The notes under the pieces were generated by a model that was not told the origin of the DNA, did not search any database, and saw only the letters and a list, made by a program, of their open reading frames with translations. From the NCBI RefSeq assembly GCF_019039105.1, contig NZ_JAHPIV010000009.1, positions 62,001 to 126,000 on the forward strand: DNA of 64,000 nucleotides, given 5' to 3'. The position numbers and the translations under genes were made by a program. Below are positions 37,724 to 46,763 of this stretch, piece after piece. How positions within the stretch are numbered: the stretch's first letter is position 1; each line of letters opens with the position of its first letter. This stretch comes from Desertibacillus haloalkaliphilus (GTDB lineage: Bacteria; Bacillota; Bacilli; Bacillales; KJ1-10-99).

Positions 37724-38227
37724 ATGAGTGAAAAAGATCATAAAGTATCAAGACGTCAATTTTTGACGTACACGCTAACAGGTGTTGGTGGGTTTATGGC
37801 AGCAGGGATGTTAATGCCAATGGCACGTTTCGCACTTGATCCTGCATTACAAGTAGGAGAAGAAGGAGATATGGTGCCAATTCCATTAAAAGCAGATGAA
37901 GTAACCCAAGAACCACAACGTGTTGACTTTACGTTTGAACAAGTTGATGCTTGGTACACATCAGATGTGACAAATTCAGCGTGGGTATTTGAAAAAGATG
38001 GCGAGATCGTTGCTTTATCACCAGTTTGTACACATTTAGGCTGTACAGTTGACTGGAATACGAGTGAAGATCACCCAAATCAATTCTTCTGCCCGTGCCA
38101 CTATGGTCGGTTTGAGATCGATGGTACCAATGTGCCTGGTACGCCTCCAACTGAACCACTTCACCAATATGACCTAGAGGTGAGAGATGGCACAATTTAT
38201 TTAGGTAGAGCAAGACCACAAGTATAG
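37724..38227 (+). CDS. qcrA: Menaquinol:cytochrome c reductase, Rieske iron-sulfur subunit
   Basis: Rieske protein of the Bacillus bc complex, 167 residues. The N-terminus SRRQFLTYTLTG is a Tat-type signal anchor. The 2Fe-2S ligands are Cys102 and His104 (CTHLGC) and Cys123 and His126 (CPCHYG), with Cys107 and Cys125 for the disulfide. The operon order qcrA-qcrB-qcrC is intact, with GGGGGG before ATG. Confidence 0.97.
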   Translation: MSEKDHKVSRRQFLTYTLTGVGGFMAAGMLMPMARFALDPALQVGEEGDMVPIPLKADEVTQEPQRVDFTFEQVDAWYTSDVTNSAWVFEKDGEIVALSPVCTHLGCTVDWNTSEDHPNQFFCPCHYGRFEIDGTNVPGTPPTEPLHQYDLEVRDGTIYLGRARPQV

Positions 38228-38241
38228 GAGGGGCGTAATTC

Positions 38242-38913
38242 ATGTTACAAAAAATCTATGATTGGGTAGACGAACGTCTGGATATTACGCCTATGTGGCG
38301 AGATATTGCTGACCATGAGGTGCCTGAGCACGTTAACCCAGCACATCACTTTTCAGCTTTTGTTTATTGTTTTGGCGGGTTAACATTCTTTATTACAGTT
38401 ATCCAGATTCTTTCTGGTATGTTTTTAACGATGTATTATGTACCAGATATTATTAATGCTTACCAATCTGTTTCCTATTTGCAAAATGAAGTAGCCTTTG
38501 GTGTGATCGTTCGTGGTATGCACCACTGGGGCGCTAGTTTGGTAATCGTAATGATGTTTTTACATACGTTACGCGTATTCTTTACCGGTTCATACAAGAA
38601 ACCTCGTGAGTTAAACTGGGTTGTAGGTGTACTTATCTTCTTTGTTATGTTAGGGCTTGGTTTTACAGGGTACTTATTACCTTGGGATATGAAAGCGTAT
38701 TTTGCGACTGTTGTAGGTCTGCAAATTGCTGAAGCTGTTCCAGTTGTCGGTGGATTTGCGAAAACGTTACTTGCAGGTGGAGAAATTATTGGTGCGCAAA
38801 CGCTAACACGTTTCTTTGCGATCCATGTCTTCTTCTTACCAGGTGCGTTACTCGGACTTCTAGGGGCTCACTTCTTTATGATTCGAAAACAAGGTATTTC
38901 AGGTCCGTTATAG
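38242..38913 (+). CDS. qcrB: Menaquinol:cytochrome c reductase, cytochrome b6-type subunit
   Basis: Integral membrane b-type cytochrome of 223 residues with four helices. The heme-ligating His pairs are in GMHHWGASLVIVMMFLHTLRVF and TRFFAIHVFFLPGALLGLLGAH. The split-cytochrome arrangement (b6-like QcrB plus QcrC) is that of Bacillus. It starts 14 nt after qcrA. Confidence 0.97.
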   Translation: MLQKIYDWVDERLDITPMWRDIADHEVPEHVNPAHHFSAFVYCFGGLTFFITVIQILSGMFLTMYYVPDIINAYQSVSYLQNEVAFGVIVRGMHHWGASLVIVMMFLHTLRVFFTGSYKKPRELNWVVGVLIFFVMLGLGFTGYLLPWDMKAYFATVVGLQIAEAVPVVGGFAKTLLAGGEIIGAQTLTRFFAIHVFFLPGALLGLLGAHFFMIRKQGISGPL

Positions 38914-38945
38914 AATTAAAATGAAACGATAAAGGAGGGAAATCG

Positions 38946-39716
38946 ATGAAACGTGGTAAAGGTATGAAGTTTGTAGGTGATTCTCGTATCCCTGCTGAGG
39001 GGAGAATGCCGAATATTCCTAAAGATTACTCGGAATATCCAGGTAAAACGGAAGCGTTTTGGCCAAACTTCTTATTAAAAGAATGGATGGTTGGTGCGGT
39101 CTTTTTAATCGGATACCTTTGTTTAACAGTGGCTCATCCATCCCCATTAGAGCGAATGGCTGATCCTACTGATTCAGGATACATTCCGCTTCCGGACTGG
39201 TATTTCTTATTCTTATACCAATTACTTAAGTACGAATATGCAGCCGGTGACTATACGGTTATTGGTGCTGTGGTTATTCCTGGTTTAGCATTTGGTGCAT
39301 TGCTTCTTGCGCCATGGTTAGATCGTGGTCCGGAGCGCCGTCCATCAAAACGACCAATTGCAACTGGTTTAATGATGCTTGCAGTCATAGCAACAATTTA
39401 TTTAACTTGGGAGTCAGTTGATGAACATGATTGGGAAGCTGCTGCTCAACAAGGTGAAATCATCGAACATGAAATTGATCAGGATGCAAGAGGGTATGAA
39501 ATCTATTCCGAACAATCCTGTATCGGATGTCATGGTAACCAAATGGAAGGTGGGGCCGGAGCGCCAGCACTTTTTGAAACGGGATTAACGGTTGATGAGA
39601 TTAAAGAGATTACAGTTAATGGTATGGGTGATATGCCAGCCGGAATGTTCGATGGATCAGATGAAGAATTAGAAATTTTAGCAGAGTATATTGCTAATGA
39701 TGGGCATGAAGAGTAA
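38946..39716 (+). CDS. qcrC: Menaquinol:cytochrome c reductase, subunit IV-cytochrome c fusion
   Basis: The 256-residue protein joins a subunit IV-like membrane part (three helices, residues about 40-165, including PDWYFLFLYQLLKYEYA) to a C-terminal cytochrome c domain with heme motif C192-IG-C195-H196 and an axial Met in GDMPAGMF. It passes electrons from menaquinol to cytochrome c. A clear terminator follows. Confidence 0.97.
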   Translation: MKRGKGMKFVGDSRIPAEGRMPNIPKDYSEYPGKTEAFWPNFLLKEWMVGAVFLIGYLCLTVAHPSPLERMADPTDSGYIPLPDWYFLFLYQLLKYEYAAGDYTVIGAVVIPGLAFGALLLAPWLDRGPERRPSKRPIATGLMMLAVIATIYLTWESVDEHDWEAAAQQGEIIEHEIDQDARGYEIYSEQSCIGCHGNQMEGGAGAPALFETGLTVDEIKEITVNGMGDMPAGMFDGSDEELEILAEYIANDGHEE

Positions 39717-39720
39717 GGGG

Positions 39721-39750
39721 AAAAGCTGACTTTTTAGTCAGCTTTTTTTT
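39721..39750 (+). terminator. Intrinsic terminator after qcrABC
   Basis: Perfect arms AAAAGCTGACT (39721-39731) and AGTCAGCTTTT (39736-39746), TTTT loop, T-run. Confidence 0.93.
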
Positions 39751-39811
39751 ACACTTATTTGCAGAGAATAGAGTCTCTATTAGTACTCTCACTTTAAGGA
39801 GTTGTCATTGC

Positions 39812-40402
39812 GTGCGATTGATTAAGATGTTAGGACAACCGTGGGCGTTGTTCATCGTATTTTTAATTAATTTATTCGGAACTATTTATGGGTACTGGTG
39901 GTATAAGGATCAGTTAGCGATCACTCCTGCTCATTTTTATCTTTTTGTCCCAGATAGCCCCACCGCTAGCTTGTTTTTTCTATTTGTATTAGCAATGTTT
40001 TTCGTCAGGAAAAATTGGCCACTAATGGAAGCCTTTGCAGCGGTGACACTCATTAAATATGGCATTTGGGCTGTTGTGATGAATATGGCCGCTGGCGTTG
40101 CTGGAACTTCGCTTAATTGGCAACATTATATGCTCATCTTTTCACACTTAGGGATGGCTGTGCAAGCATTGTTATACGCTCCTTATTACCGAATTAAGGT
40201 TTGGCATTTAGTTGTTGTTGCGATCTGGACCCTCCATAATGATGTGATTGACTATGTATTTGGGATGCATCCATGGGTAGCGGGGAGCTTACATGAATTT
40301 GTTCCTCATATTGGTTACTTTACTTTTTGGTTAAGTATTTTATCACTGACAACGGTTTATCTGGTAGCGATACGAAGCAAAAGTGTGAAGATAGAACTTT
40401 GA
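39812..40402 (+). CDS. ypjA: DUF1405 membrane protein YpjA
   Basis: A 196-residue integral membrane protein with about six helices, recognised as YpjA/DUF1405 by YGYWWYKDQL, FVPDSPTASLFFL and HYMLIFSHLGMAVQALLY and by its position between qcrC and ypjB. The start is GTG at 39812. Function unknown. Confidence 0.85.
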   Translation: MRLIKMLGQPWALFIVFLINLFGTIYGYWWYKDQLAITPAHFYLFVPDSPTASLFFLFVLAMFFVRKNWPLMEAFAAVTLIKYGIWAVVMNMAAGVAGTSLNWQHYMLIFSHLGMAVQALLYAPYYRIKVWHLVVVAIWTLHNDVIDYVFGMHPWVAGSLHEFVPHIGYFTFWLSILSLTTVYLVAIRSKSVKIEL

Positions 40403-40508
40403 ATTCGCGTTTTCCCCTCCAAAATTTGATTGAAAACTTGTCCCTGAGTAGGTCTACTCTTGTCCACCACTTCATAGGATAAAGTAGTACAAATTGGGGG
40501 GGGAACGA

Positions 40509-41294
40509 ATGCGTACGATTGTTTCGCTATTTTTAATACTTTTAGTACTTTTTCCAGGCGTGACTTTTGCCGAACATGAGCAGGATAATAATAAATGGCA
40601 GGAACTAAATCAGCTTGCCGATCGGGCGTTACACCTTGTTAAGGAAGAAAAATTTGATGAAGCAAAGCAATTACTTGATTCCTTTTCTGAACAGTTTTTA
40701 TCCGTGCATTACAATCACAACGAATTATCAATGAATGACTTGAGAATCGTTACAACTACATATGAAAAGGCGATGGCAGCTGTAACTGAAGTGTCAGCAA
40801 GTCATGAAGATCGTGTGATGAACATGACCGAGTTTCGCTTAGCGATTGATGCATTATCTAATGAACACAACCCATTATGGGTGAAGTCAGAACGTAGTGT
40901 TATGGGCGCTTTTTCAGCAATGAAGACGGCAGCCAATGAAGGTGATTCGCAAACTTTCCAACACCGCTTAAATGATTTTCTGAAGCAATATCAAATGATT
41001 CGGGCAGCGTTAGTCATTGATTTAGAGCCGCACCATACACAACGGCTCGAGTCACATATCCAGTTTGTTGAGCGCCAGCGTCATGATTTTGTTAATGATA
41101 GCGAAAAAGTCAAGCACTTAGATGTCATGGAAGAGGATTTCAAAGCGTTATATCAACAGTTTCAGGAGGACTCATCTGATCCATCCTTATTATGGGTGAT
41201 TATATCTGTCGGAGGAATGATTATTGTCTCGTTATCTTATGTTGGGTGGAAAAAATACAAGGCGGAAAAGAAAAAAGTAAAGGTTGAAGAGTAG
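40509..41294 (+). CDS. ypjB: Sporulation protein YpjB
   Basis: A 261-residue protein with an N-terminal signal peptide (MRTIVSLFLILLVLFPGVTFA), a helical extracytoplasmic region and one C-terminal membrane helix (LLWVIISVGGMIIVSLSYVGW) followed by a Lys-rich tail. The family is annotated as sporulation protein YpjB; the mechanism is unknown. ATG 40509 follows a run of eight G. The frame could open at TTG 40494, but that lies in the ribosome-binding site. Confidence 0.85.
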   Translation: MRTIVSLFLILLVLFPGVTFAEHEQDNNKWQELNQLADRALHLVKEEKFDEAKQLLDSFSEQFLSVHYNHNELSMNDLRIVTTTYEKAMAAVTEVSASHEDRVMNMTEFRLAIDALSNEHNPLWVKSERSVMGAFSAMKTAANEGDSQTFQHRLNDFLKQYQMIRAALVIDLEPHHTQRLESHIQFVERQRHDFVNDSEKVKHLDVMEEDFKALYQQFQEDSSDPSLLWVIISVGGMIIVSLSYVGWKKYKAEKKKVKVEE

Positions 41295-41345
41295 TTTTCA
41301 CGTATGAACAGACAAGCTGGAAGCTTGTTCGTAGAGGCATTTCAA

Positions 41346-41374
41346 TTGACTTTTAGATCTTGATAAAATAAAAT
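41346..41374 (+). promoter_or_regulatory. Sigma-A promoter for the yugP-type gene
   Basis: TTGACT (41346-41351), 17-nt spacer, TAAAAT (41369-41374). Confidence 0.6.
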
Positions 41375-41415
41375 TAAAATAACATTACAAATCAAATAGT
41401 GGAGGGAATACAACC

Positions 41416-42099
41416 ATGTCACTCGGAGCTTTTATTGTATATTTCGTCCTGCTATTGATCATTCCAATTTGGGCACAAAGTAGAGTGAAGAGTGCGTATC
41501 GGAAGTACTCGCAAGTTCCATCTTCATCAGGAATGACAGGAGCACAAGTTGCACGTAAAATATTAGATGATAACGGATTATTTAACGTAGCAGTCGAAGA
41601 AGTTCGTGGCCAGTTAACGGATCATTATGATCCACGCTCAAAGGTTGTTCGTCTATCTACGGATAACTACCATGGGCACTCTGTGGCCGGAGCAGCAGTG
41701 GCGGCGCATGAAGTCGGACATGCGATTCAAGATGCAGAGGATTATGCATTTTTACGGTTTCGTCATGCGCTAGTCCCGCTTGCTAATTTCGGCTCAAACT
41801 TCTCGTTCTTCTTGATTTTAGCCGGCATTATATTTTCAATGAGTGGTGCGCTACTTTTAGGGATTATCTTTATGTCCTTTGCAGTATTATTCCAATTAGT
41901 AACATTACCAGTTGAGTTTGATGCGTCAAATCGTGCCATGCAACAAGTCGTTTCAGTCGGTGTGATTCGGAATGATGAAGAGCGTGAAACGCGTAAAGTA
42001 TTAAATGCGGCTGCTCTGACATATGTTGCGGCTGCGCTTGTAGCACTGCTAGAATTAGTCCGATTCATCTTAATGTATATTGGTATGAATGACGATTAA
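41416..42099 (+). CDS. YugP-type membrane zinc metallopeptidase
   Basis: A 227-residue membrane protein with the zincin motif HEVGH (AAHEVGHAIQDAEDY) after an N-terminal helix and three more hydrophobic segments. PVEFDASNRAM is the second conserved block of the family and probably supplies the third metal ligand (Glu). B. subtilis yugP is located elsewhere, so this is an insertion between ypjB and ypjC. Its substrate is unknown. It has its own promoter and terminator. Confidence 0.88.
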   Translation: MSLGAFIVYFVLLLIIPIWAQSRVKSAYRKYSQVPSSSGMTGAQVARKILDDNGLFNVAVEEVRGQLTDHYDPRSKVVRLSTDNYHGHSVAGAAVAAHEVGHAIQDAEDYAFLRFRHALVPLANFGSNFSFFLILAGIIFSMSGALLLGIIFMSFAVLFQLVTLPVEFDASNRAMQQVVSVGVIRNDEERETRKVLNAAALTYVAAALVALLELVRFILMYIGMNDD

Positions 42100-42103
42100 T
42101 AGG

Positions 42104-42138
42104 AAATGACCCGAAACATATGTTTCGGGTCATTTTTT
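42104..42138 (+). terminator. Intrinsic terminator after the yugP-type gene
   Basis: Perfect 14-bp arms AAATGACCCGAAAC (42104-42117) and GTTTCGGGTCATTT (42122-42135), ATAT loop, T-run. Confidence 0.93.
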
Positions 42139-42140
42139 GT

Positions 42141-42173
42141 GGTTAAGGGGCGGAGTGCACTAGCGATGGAGAA
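42141..42173. repeat. G-rich direct repeat, copy 1
   Basis: A 33-nt unit starting GGTTAAGGGGCGGAGTGC, with CTAGC after one variable base. It is repeated at 42259 with four differences, all A/G. It is richer in G than the flanking genes and lies in the convergent gap between the yugP-type gene and the YitT gene. Confidence 0.75.
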
Positions 42174-42258
42174 GGGGTCGATGAGGAAGGCTTACTCGCA
42201 CCGCCTTAGGATTAAGTTCGTGGGCTATTCACTGAAGTGGAGGTGCATATTCGATGGA

Positions 42259-42291
42259 GGTTAAGGGGCGGAGTGCGCTAGCAATGAGGAA
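42259..42291. repeat. G-rich direct repeat, copy 2
   Basis: Second copy, 118 nt downstream of the first. The first 18 bases are identical. GATGGAG precedes this copy and also ends copy 1, so the true unit may be longer. It lies 20 nt from the stop of the minus-strand YitT gene. Confidence 0.75.
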
Positions 42292-42311
42292 AAATCATAG
42301 AAGGGTCTAAT

Positions 42312-43184
42312 TTACAGTTGTAGTGGTTTTTTATTTTCATCAAGCGTAAATCCCTCGCCATTAACACCTTGGACGTCATTGATCGTGAAAAATGCATGCG
42401 GATCGATTCGCTCAACAATCGCTTTTAAGCGAGTGATTTCATTCCGACCAACAACACAATAGAGGACTTCTCTTTCTGCACCTGTAAAGCTACCTTTACC
42501 ATTCATGATTGTTGCCCCGCGGTCCATGTCTTGTAAGATTGCACTTGAAATATCTGGAATTTTTTCGGAGATTATAAAGGCCGCTTTGGCTGAATAGGAG
42601 CCTTGTTGGATAAGATCGATGACTTTTGCAGCGATAAAGACTGCTACTAATGTATACATCGCCTCACGGTAGTTTAAGTAAACCAATGAAGATGCGATAA
42701 CAAGTGCGTCGAAAATAAATAATGTTTTTCCCATGCTCCATCCTAAGTATTTTACGCCGAGTTTAGCGAGTATATCTGCTCCACCAGTTGTTCCCCCATA
42801 GCGAAAAACAATGCCTAACCCGCTGCCAATGCAAGCTCCAGCAAATAATGCGGCGAGGGTCAAATCATTTTGTAATGGAAGGTAAACAATTGGATAGTAT
42901 TGGAAGATAGCTAAAAAGAATGAAACACCTACCGTTCCAATGACGGTATAAATAAAGGCGTTGCGACCTAAAATCCGCCACCCAATAAAAAAGAGTGGAA
43001 TGTTTAAAACTAGGTTTGTGATTGCTGGATCAAAGCGAAAGAGAAAGTATAATACTAATGTAATCCCGGTAAAACCACCATCCGCTAAGTTATTTTCCAT
43101 GTTAAAATAAACAAGACCAAAGGATAGGATCGCAGAACCTAACAAAATAAAAAAGGTGTTCTTAAGTTTGAGAGTAGAAAACAT
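42312..43184 (-). CDS. ypjC: YitT-family membrane protein (YpjC type)
   Basis: A 290-residue protein with five or six membrane helices in the N-terminal two thirds (GSAILSFGLVYFNME, GGFTGITLVLYFLF, GSGLGIVFRYGGTTGGADILA) and a C-terminal DUF2179 domain (AFFTINDVQGVNGEGF). This matches YitT/YpjC proteins, probably transporters with a regulatory ligand-binding tail, but the substrate is unknown. It is encoded opposite to its neighbours and has its own promoter on the minus strand. Confidence 0.88.
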   Translation of the reverse strand: MFSTLKLKNTFFILLGSAILSFGLVYFNMENNLADGGFTGITLVLYFLFRFDPAITNLVLNIPLFFIGWRILGRNAFIYTVIGTVGVSFFLAIFQYYPIVYLPLQNDLTLAALFAGACIGSGLGIVFRYGGTTGGADILAKLGVKYLGWSMGKTLFIFDALVIASSLVYLNYREAMYTLVAVFIAAKVIDLIQQGSYSAKAAFIISEKIPDISSAILQDMDRGATIMNGKGSFTGAEREVLYCVVGRNEITRLKAIVERIDPHAFFTINDVQGVNGEGFTLDENKKPLQL

Positions 43185-43229
43185 AGCTGTCGCTTCCTTT
43201 TTTTAGTATTTAACAAGTTGTGTTTAACC

Positions 43230-43258
43230 ATTATAAGAGAAAAGGAATTTGAGAGCAA
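43230..43258 (-). promoter_or_regulatory. Sigma-A promoter for ypjC (minus strand)
   Basis: Read on the minus strand: TTGCTC (43258-43253), 17-nt spacer, consensus TATAAT (43235-43230). Confidence 0.6.
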
Positions 43259-43272
43259 TTTAATTTAAATAT

Positions 43273-43301
43273 TTGTCAAATCGCTTGCATTTAGCTAACA
43301 T
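43273..43301 (+). promoter_or_regulatory. Sigma-A promoter for ypjD-dapB operon
   Basis: TTGTCA (43273-43278), 17-nt spacer, TAACAT (43296-43301). It is back to back with the ypjC promoter 15 nt away. Confidence 0.5.
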
Positions 43302-43330
43302 GAACAAGAGAGGAAAAAAGAGGTGATCAA

Positions 43331-43669
43331 ATGGCGAAAAGAAGCTTAGAAGAAGTACAGCAAGAAGTTGACGCATATATCGGTCAGTTCAAGGAAGGTT
43401 ACTTTAGTCCGTTAGCGATGTTAGCGCGGATGACAGAAGAGTTAGGAGAACTTTCTAGAGAAGTCAATCATTATTATGGAGAAAAGCCGAAAAAAGAATC
43501 CGAAGAAGAGCGCACGATGGAACAGGAACTAGGTGATTTATTTTTCGTGCTTGTTTGCTTTGCAAATTCATTACATATTGATTTAGATGAAGCGTTTGAA
43601 CTAGTGATGGAAAAATTTAAAACGCGAGATAAGGACCGTTGGACAAAAATTGATGGAGAGGATGAATAA
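43331..43669 (+). CDS. ypjD: MazG-like nucleotide pyrophosphohydrolase YpjD
   Basis: A 112-residue all-alpha NTP pyrophosphohydrolase. The metal-binding EExxE is in [12 protein letters not shown] and the second acidic motif ExxD is in [13 protein letters not shown]. Homologues hydrolyse (d)NTPs in house-cleaning. It is 2 nt upstream of dapB, so co-transcribed. Confidence 0.92.
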   Translation: MAKRSLEEVQQEVDAYIGQFKEGYFSPLAMLARMTEELGELSREVNHYYGEKPKKESEEERTMEQELGDLFFVLVCFANSLHIDLDEAFELVMEKFKTRDKDRWTKIDGEDE

Positions 43670-43671
43670 AC

Positions 43672-44478
43672 ATGAATCAAAATAAAGTAAACATTGTCAT
43701 TGCAGGGCCACGTGGGAATATGGGGAAGGAAGCCGTTTTTATGGTGGAAAATACTTCTGAATTTGAACTTATTGCGGTAGTCGATTCAAAAAATGGTGGT
43801 AAGACTGTAGGAGACCTAGACGGATTGCCAAATCATTCGGCCCCTATTTATGAGGACATGGCAGTTTGCTTTTCTGAACATGAGTGTGATGTGTTAATTG
43901 ATTTAACGACTCCTGAGGTTGGACGTAAGCATATGGAAATTGCCTTTGATCACGGGGTGCGTCCGGTCGTTGGGACAACTGGGTTTACAGATGATGATAT
44001 AGTACAATTACGGTCAACGGCTGAAGAGAAAGGACTCGGAGCCATTATCGCTCCAAACTTTGCGATTGGGGCGATTTTAATGATGAAATTTTCTCAGCTT
44101 GCAGCTAAGTATTTAAGTGATGTTGAAATTATTGAGCAACATCATGATCGTAAATTAGATGCACCATCTGGTACAGCGATAAAGACAGCTCAATTAATCT
44201 CTGAAGTTCGAGAAAGCAAGCGACAAGGTCACCCGGATGAAAAAGAGGAATTAGCAGGAGCTAGAGGTGCCGACTTCGATGGTATGCATATACATAGTGT
44301 TCGACTACCTGGATTAGTTGCTCACCAAGAGGTTATCTTTGGCGGTATTGGACAAACGTTAAAGATCCGTCATGATTCAATCAATCGCACTTCATTTATG
44401 CCAGGCGTTAAGTTAGCTGTTGAAACGGTTATGAAAATCGACACATTAGTATACGGCTTAGAGAATATTATTGAGTAG
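43672..44478 (+). CDS. dapB: 4-hydroxy-tetrahydrodipicolinate reductase
   Basis: NAD(P)H-dependent step of the lysine, diaminopimelate and dipicolinate pathway. The 268-residue protein has [12 protein letters not shown] as its nucleotide-binding loop, [16 protein letters not shown] and the catalytic [18 protein letters not shown], with [18 protein letters not shown] toward the end. It belongs to the ypjD-dapB-mgsA-bshB1-bshA-cca-birA run. Confidence 0.97.
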   Translation: MNQNKVNIVIAGPRGNMGKEAVFMVENTSEFELIAVVDSKNGGKTVGDLDGLPNHSAPIYEDMAVCFSEHECDVLIDLTTPEVGRKHMEIAFDHGVRPVVGTTGFTDDDIVQLRSTAEEKGLGAIIAPNFAIGAILMMKFSQLAAKYLSDVEIIEQHHDRKLDAPSGTAIKTAQLISEVRESKRQGHPDEKEELAGARGADFDGMHIHSVRLPGLVAHQEVIFGGIGQTLKIRHDSINRTSFMPGVKLAVETVMKIDTLVYGLENIIE

Positions 44479-44490
44479 GGCGGTGCTGAG

Positions 44491-44895
44491 ATGAATATAG
44501 CATTAATAGCTCATGATAAAAAGAAAGATGATATCGTCCAGTTTGCTATTGCCTATGAACCTGTGTTGAAAGAGCACGAGTTATATGGGACAGGAACGAC
44601 AGGGAAGCGGATAATGGAAGCTACGGATTTATCAATTCACCGCTTTCTATCAGGACCTTTGGGTGGGGATCAACAAATTGGTGCCTTAATTGCCGAAAAT
44701 GCAATGGACTTAATTCTTTTTTTTCGCGATCCCCTAACGGCACAGCCGCATGAACCTGATATCACAGCGCTAATCCGTTTATGTGATGTTCATGGCATTC
44801 CACTTGCTACAAATATGGCAACCGCAGAAATCTTGATAAAAGGACTTGCCCGTGGAGATTTTGAATGGAGAAAGGTTGTGCACAAGAATGACTAG
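44491..44895 (+). CDS. mgsA: Methylglyoxal synthase
   Basis: Converts dihydroxyacetone phosphate to methylglyoxal, an overflow branch of glycolysis. The 134-residue protein has [12 protein letters not shown] with the conserved His, [24 protein letters not shown] and [15 protein letters not shown] with the catalytic Asp. It overlaps bshB1 by 8 nt. Confidence 0.96.
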   Translation: MNIALIAHDKKKDDIVQFAIAYEPVLKEHELYGTGTTGKRIMEATDLSIHRFLSGPLGGDQQIGALIAENAMDLILFFRDPLTAQPHEPDITALIRLCDVHGIPLATNMATAEILIKGLARGDFEWRKVVHKND

Positions 44896-45625
44896 AGATC
44901 AATTCACACATCAGCAGGAGGAAGCACTTGATATCCTTGCATTTGGCGCCCACCCTGATGATGTTGAAATTGGAATGGGAGGAACAATCGCCAAGTATGC
45001 TAGTCAAGGCTATCGAATTGCGATTTGTGACTTGACCTTTGCTGAACTGTCTTCCAATGGAACTGTTGAAGAACGACAAGCAGAGGCGGCCATTGCCGGT
45101 GAGCATTTAGGGATAAAAGAGCGAATCCAACTTGATTTTCCAGATCGTGGTTTGTATCATTCGAAAGAAAAGGTTGATTTGCTGGTGGACGTGATTCGCA
45201 GCTATCGACCAAAGCTCATTTTTACACCTTATGAAGTGGATCGACACCCTGATCATGGTCAATGTACCGCACTAATTAAAGAAGCGAGATTTAATGCAGG
45301 AATTCAAAAGTATCATGGTCGACAGAACCTGCCCAGACATCGTGTTAATGAGATGCACTATTACATGATCAACGGGTTTCATCGACCGGATTTTGTTGTT
45401 GATATCTCTGTTGAAATGGAAACGAAAATACAGGCATTACATGCGTATCAAAGTCAGTTTGTTAAAGCGAGTAATAGTGTTGATACCCCTTTAACAAATG
45501 GGTATATAGCATCTGTAGAAGCACGGGAGCGGTTGTTTGGAGCGGAGGTCGGTGTTTCATATGCTGAAGGCTTCAAAAGTGATCAGCCACCAATCATTCA
45601 TCAATTATTAAAGGGGACGACTTGA
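44888..45625 (+). CDS. bshB1: N-acetylglucosaminyl-L-malate deacetylase (bacillithiol)
   Basis: Removes acetyl from GlcNAc-malate in bacillithiol synthesis. The 245-residue LmbE-like protein has the zinc motif [12 protein letters not shown], then DRHPDHG, and the [19 protein letters not shown] block. ATG 44888 lies in the mgsA end (8-nt overlap, ATGACTAG). The ribosome-binding site is poor, so TTG 44876 after GGAG is possible. bshA starts 1 nt after its stop. Confidence 0.94.
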   Translation: MTRDQFTHQQEEALDILAFGAHPDDVEIGMGGTIAKYASQGYRIAICDLTFAELSSNGTVEERQAEAAIAGEHLGIKERIQLDFPDRGLYHSKEKVDLLVDVIRSYRPKLIFTPYEVDRHPDHGQCTALIKEARFNAGIQKYHGRQNLPRHRVNEMHYYMINGFHRPDFVVDISVEMETKIQALHAYQSQFVKASNSVDTPLTNGYIASVEARERLFGAEVGVSYAEGFKSDQPPIIHQLLKGTT

Positions 45626-45626
45626 A

Positions 45627-46751
45627 GTGAAAATAGGAATTACATGTTATCCAACGGTTGGGGGATCAGGTGTTATCGCCACTGAACTTGGGAAATTATT
45701 AGCAGAACGAGGGCATGAAGTCCATTTTATTACTTCTAGTCTTCCTTTTCGATTAAACAAGGTGTACCCTAATATTTACTTTCATGAAGTAGAAGTGAAT
45801 CAATACTCGGTATTTCAATATCCGCCTTATGATTTAGCGTTGGCTAGTAAAATGGCAGAAATCGCAGAGCGACAGAACCTTGATTTGCTTCATGTTCATT
45901 ATGCTGTTCCGCATGCGATTTGTGCGTATTTAGCGAAACAAATGGTTGGTGAGAACTTGAAAATTGTGACGACTTTGCATGGAACTGACATTACCATTTT
46001 AGGTTACGATCCTTCATTACGTGAAATGATCCGGTTTGGAATTGACAACTCAGACGCTGTGACAGCTGTCTCTGATGACCTAGCTAGCGAAACCAAAGAA
46101 TTATTACATACGACTAAAGAGATAGATACGGTTTATAATTTCGTAGATGAACGCGTTTATTATCGACGTGATACTTCAGACTTACGTGAACAGTTCTCGA
46201 TTGAGCCAGATGAAAAGGTATTGATTCATATTTCTAATTTTCGTTCGGTGAAACGTGTTCCGGATATTATAAAAAGCTTTGCAATTATTAATAAGCAAGT
46301 GAAATCTAAATTGCTACTCATTGGTGATGGACCTGAAGTAACGATTGCATGTCGGCTCGTTAAAGAATTAGAACTTGAGGATCGTGTCTTGTTTTTAGGG
46401 AACCAAAAACGAGTAGCTGAATTTCTATCAATTAGTGACTTATTGTTTTTGCTATCCGAAAAAGAAAGCTTTGGTCTTGTTGCTCTTGAAGCGATGGCCT
46501 GTGGGGTGCCTGTCATTGGTACCTCCATTGGTGGCATTCCCGAAGTTGTTGCCGATAGCGAAACAGGCTATGTTTGTGAAGTTGGGGATATTGATGCCAT
46601 TGCAGCTAGGTCGATTGAGGTTTTACAAGATCCTACGTTGCAACAGCAGTTGTCAACTGCAGCTCTCGTTCGCGTAGAAGAGCTGTTTCATTCTAATAAG
46701 ATTGTCGAGCAATATGAACGGATTTATCAAAGAACGATACAAAGTAACTAA
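45627..46751 (+). CDS. bshA: N-acetyl-alpha-D-glucosaminyl L-malate synthase
   Basis: First enzyme of bacillithiol synthesis, a retaining GT4 glycosyltransferase using UDP-GlcNAc and L-malate. The 374-residue protein has the N-terminal [29 protein letters not shown] and C-terminal [22 protein letters not shown] with the E-x7-E sugar-nucleotide motif. The start is GTG at 45627. Confidence 0.96.
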   Translation: MKIGITCYPTVGGSGVIATELGKLLAERGHEVHFITSSLPFRLNKVYPNIYFHEVEVNQYSVFQYPPYDLALASKMAEIAERQNLDLLHVHYAVPHAICAYLAKQMVGENLKIVTTLHGTDITILGYDPSLREMIRFGIDNSDAVTAVSDDLASETKELLHTTKEIDTVYNFVDERVYYRRDTSDLREQFSIEPDEKVLIHISNFRSVKRVPDIIKSFAIINKQVKSKLLLIGDGPEVTIACRLVKELELEDRVLFLGNQKRVAEFLSISDLLFLLSEKESFGLVALEAMACGVPVIGTSIGGIPEVVADSETGYVCEVGDIDAIAARSIEVLQDPTLQQQLSTAALVRVEELFHSNKIVEQYERIYQRTIQSN

Positions 46752-46763
46752 AAAGGGATGATC

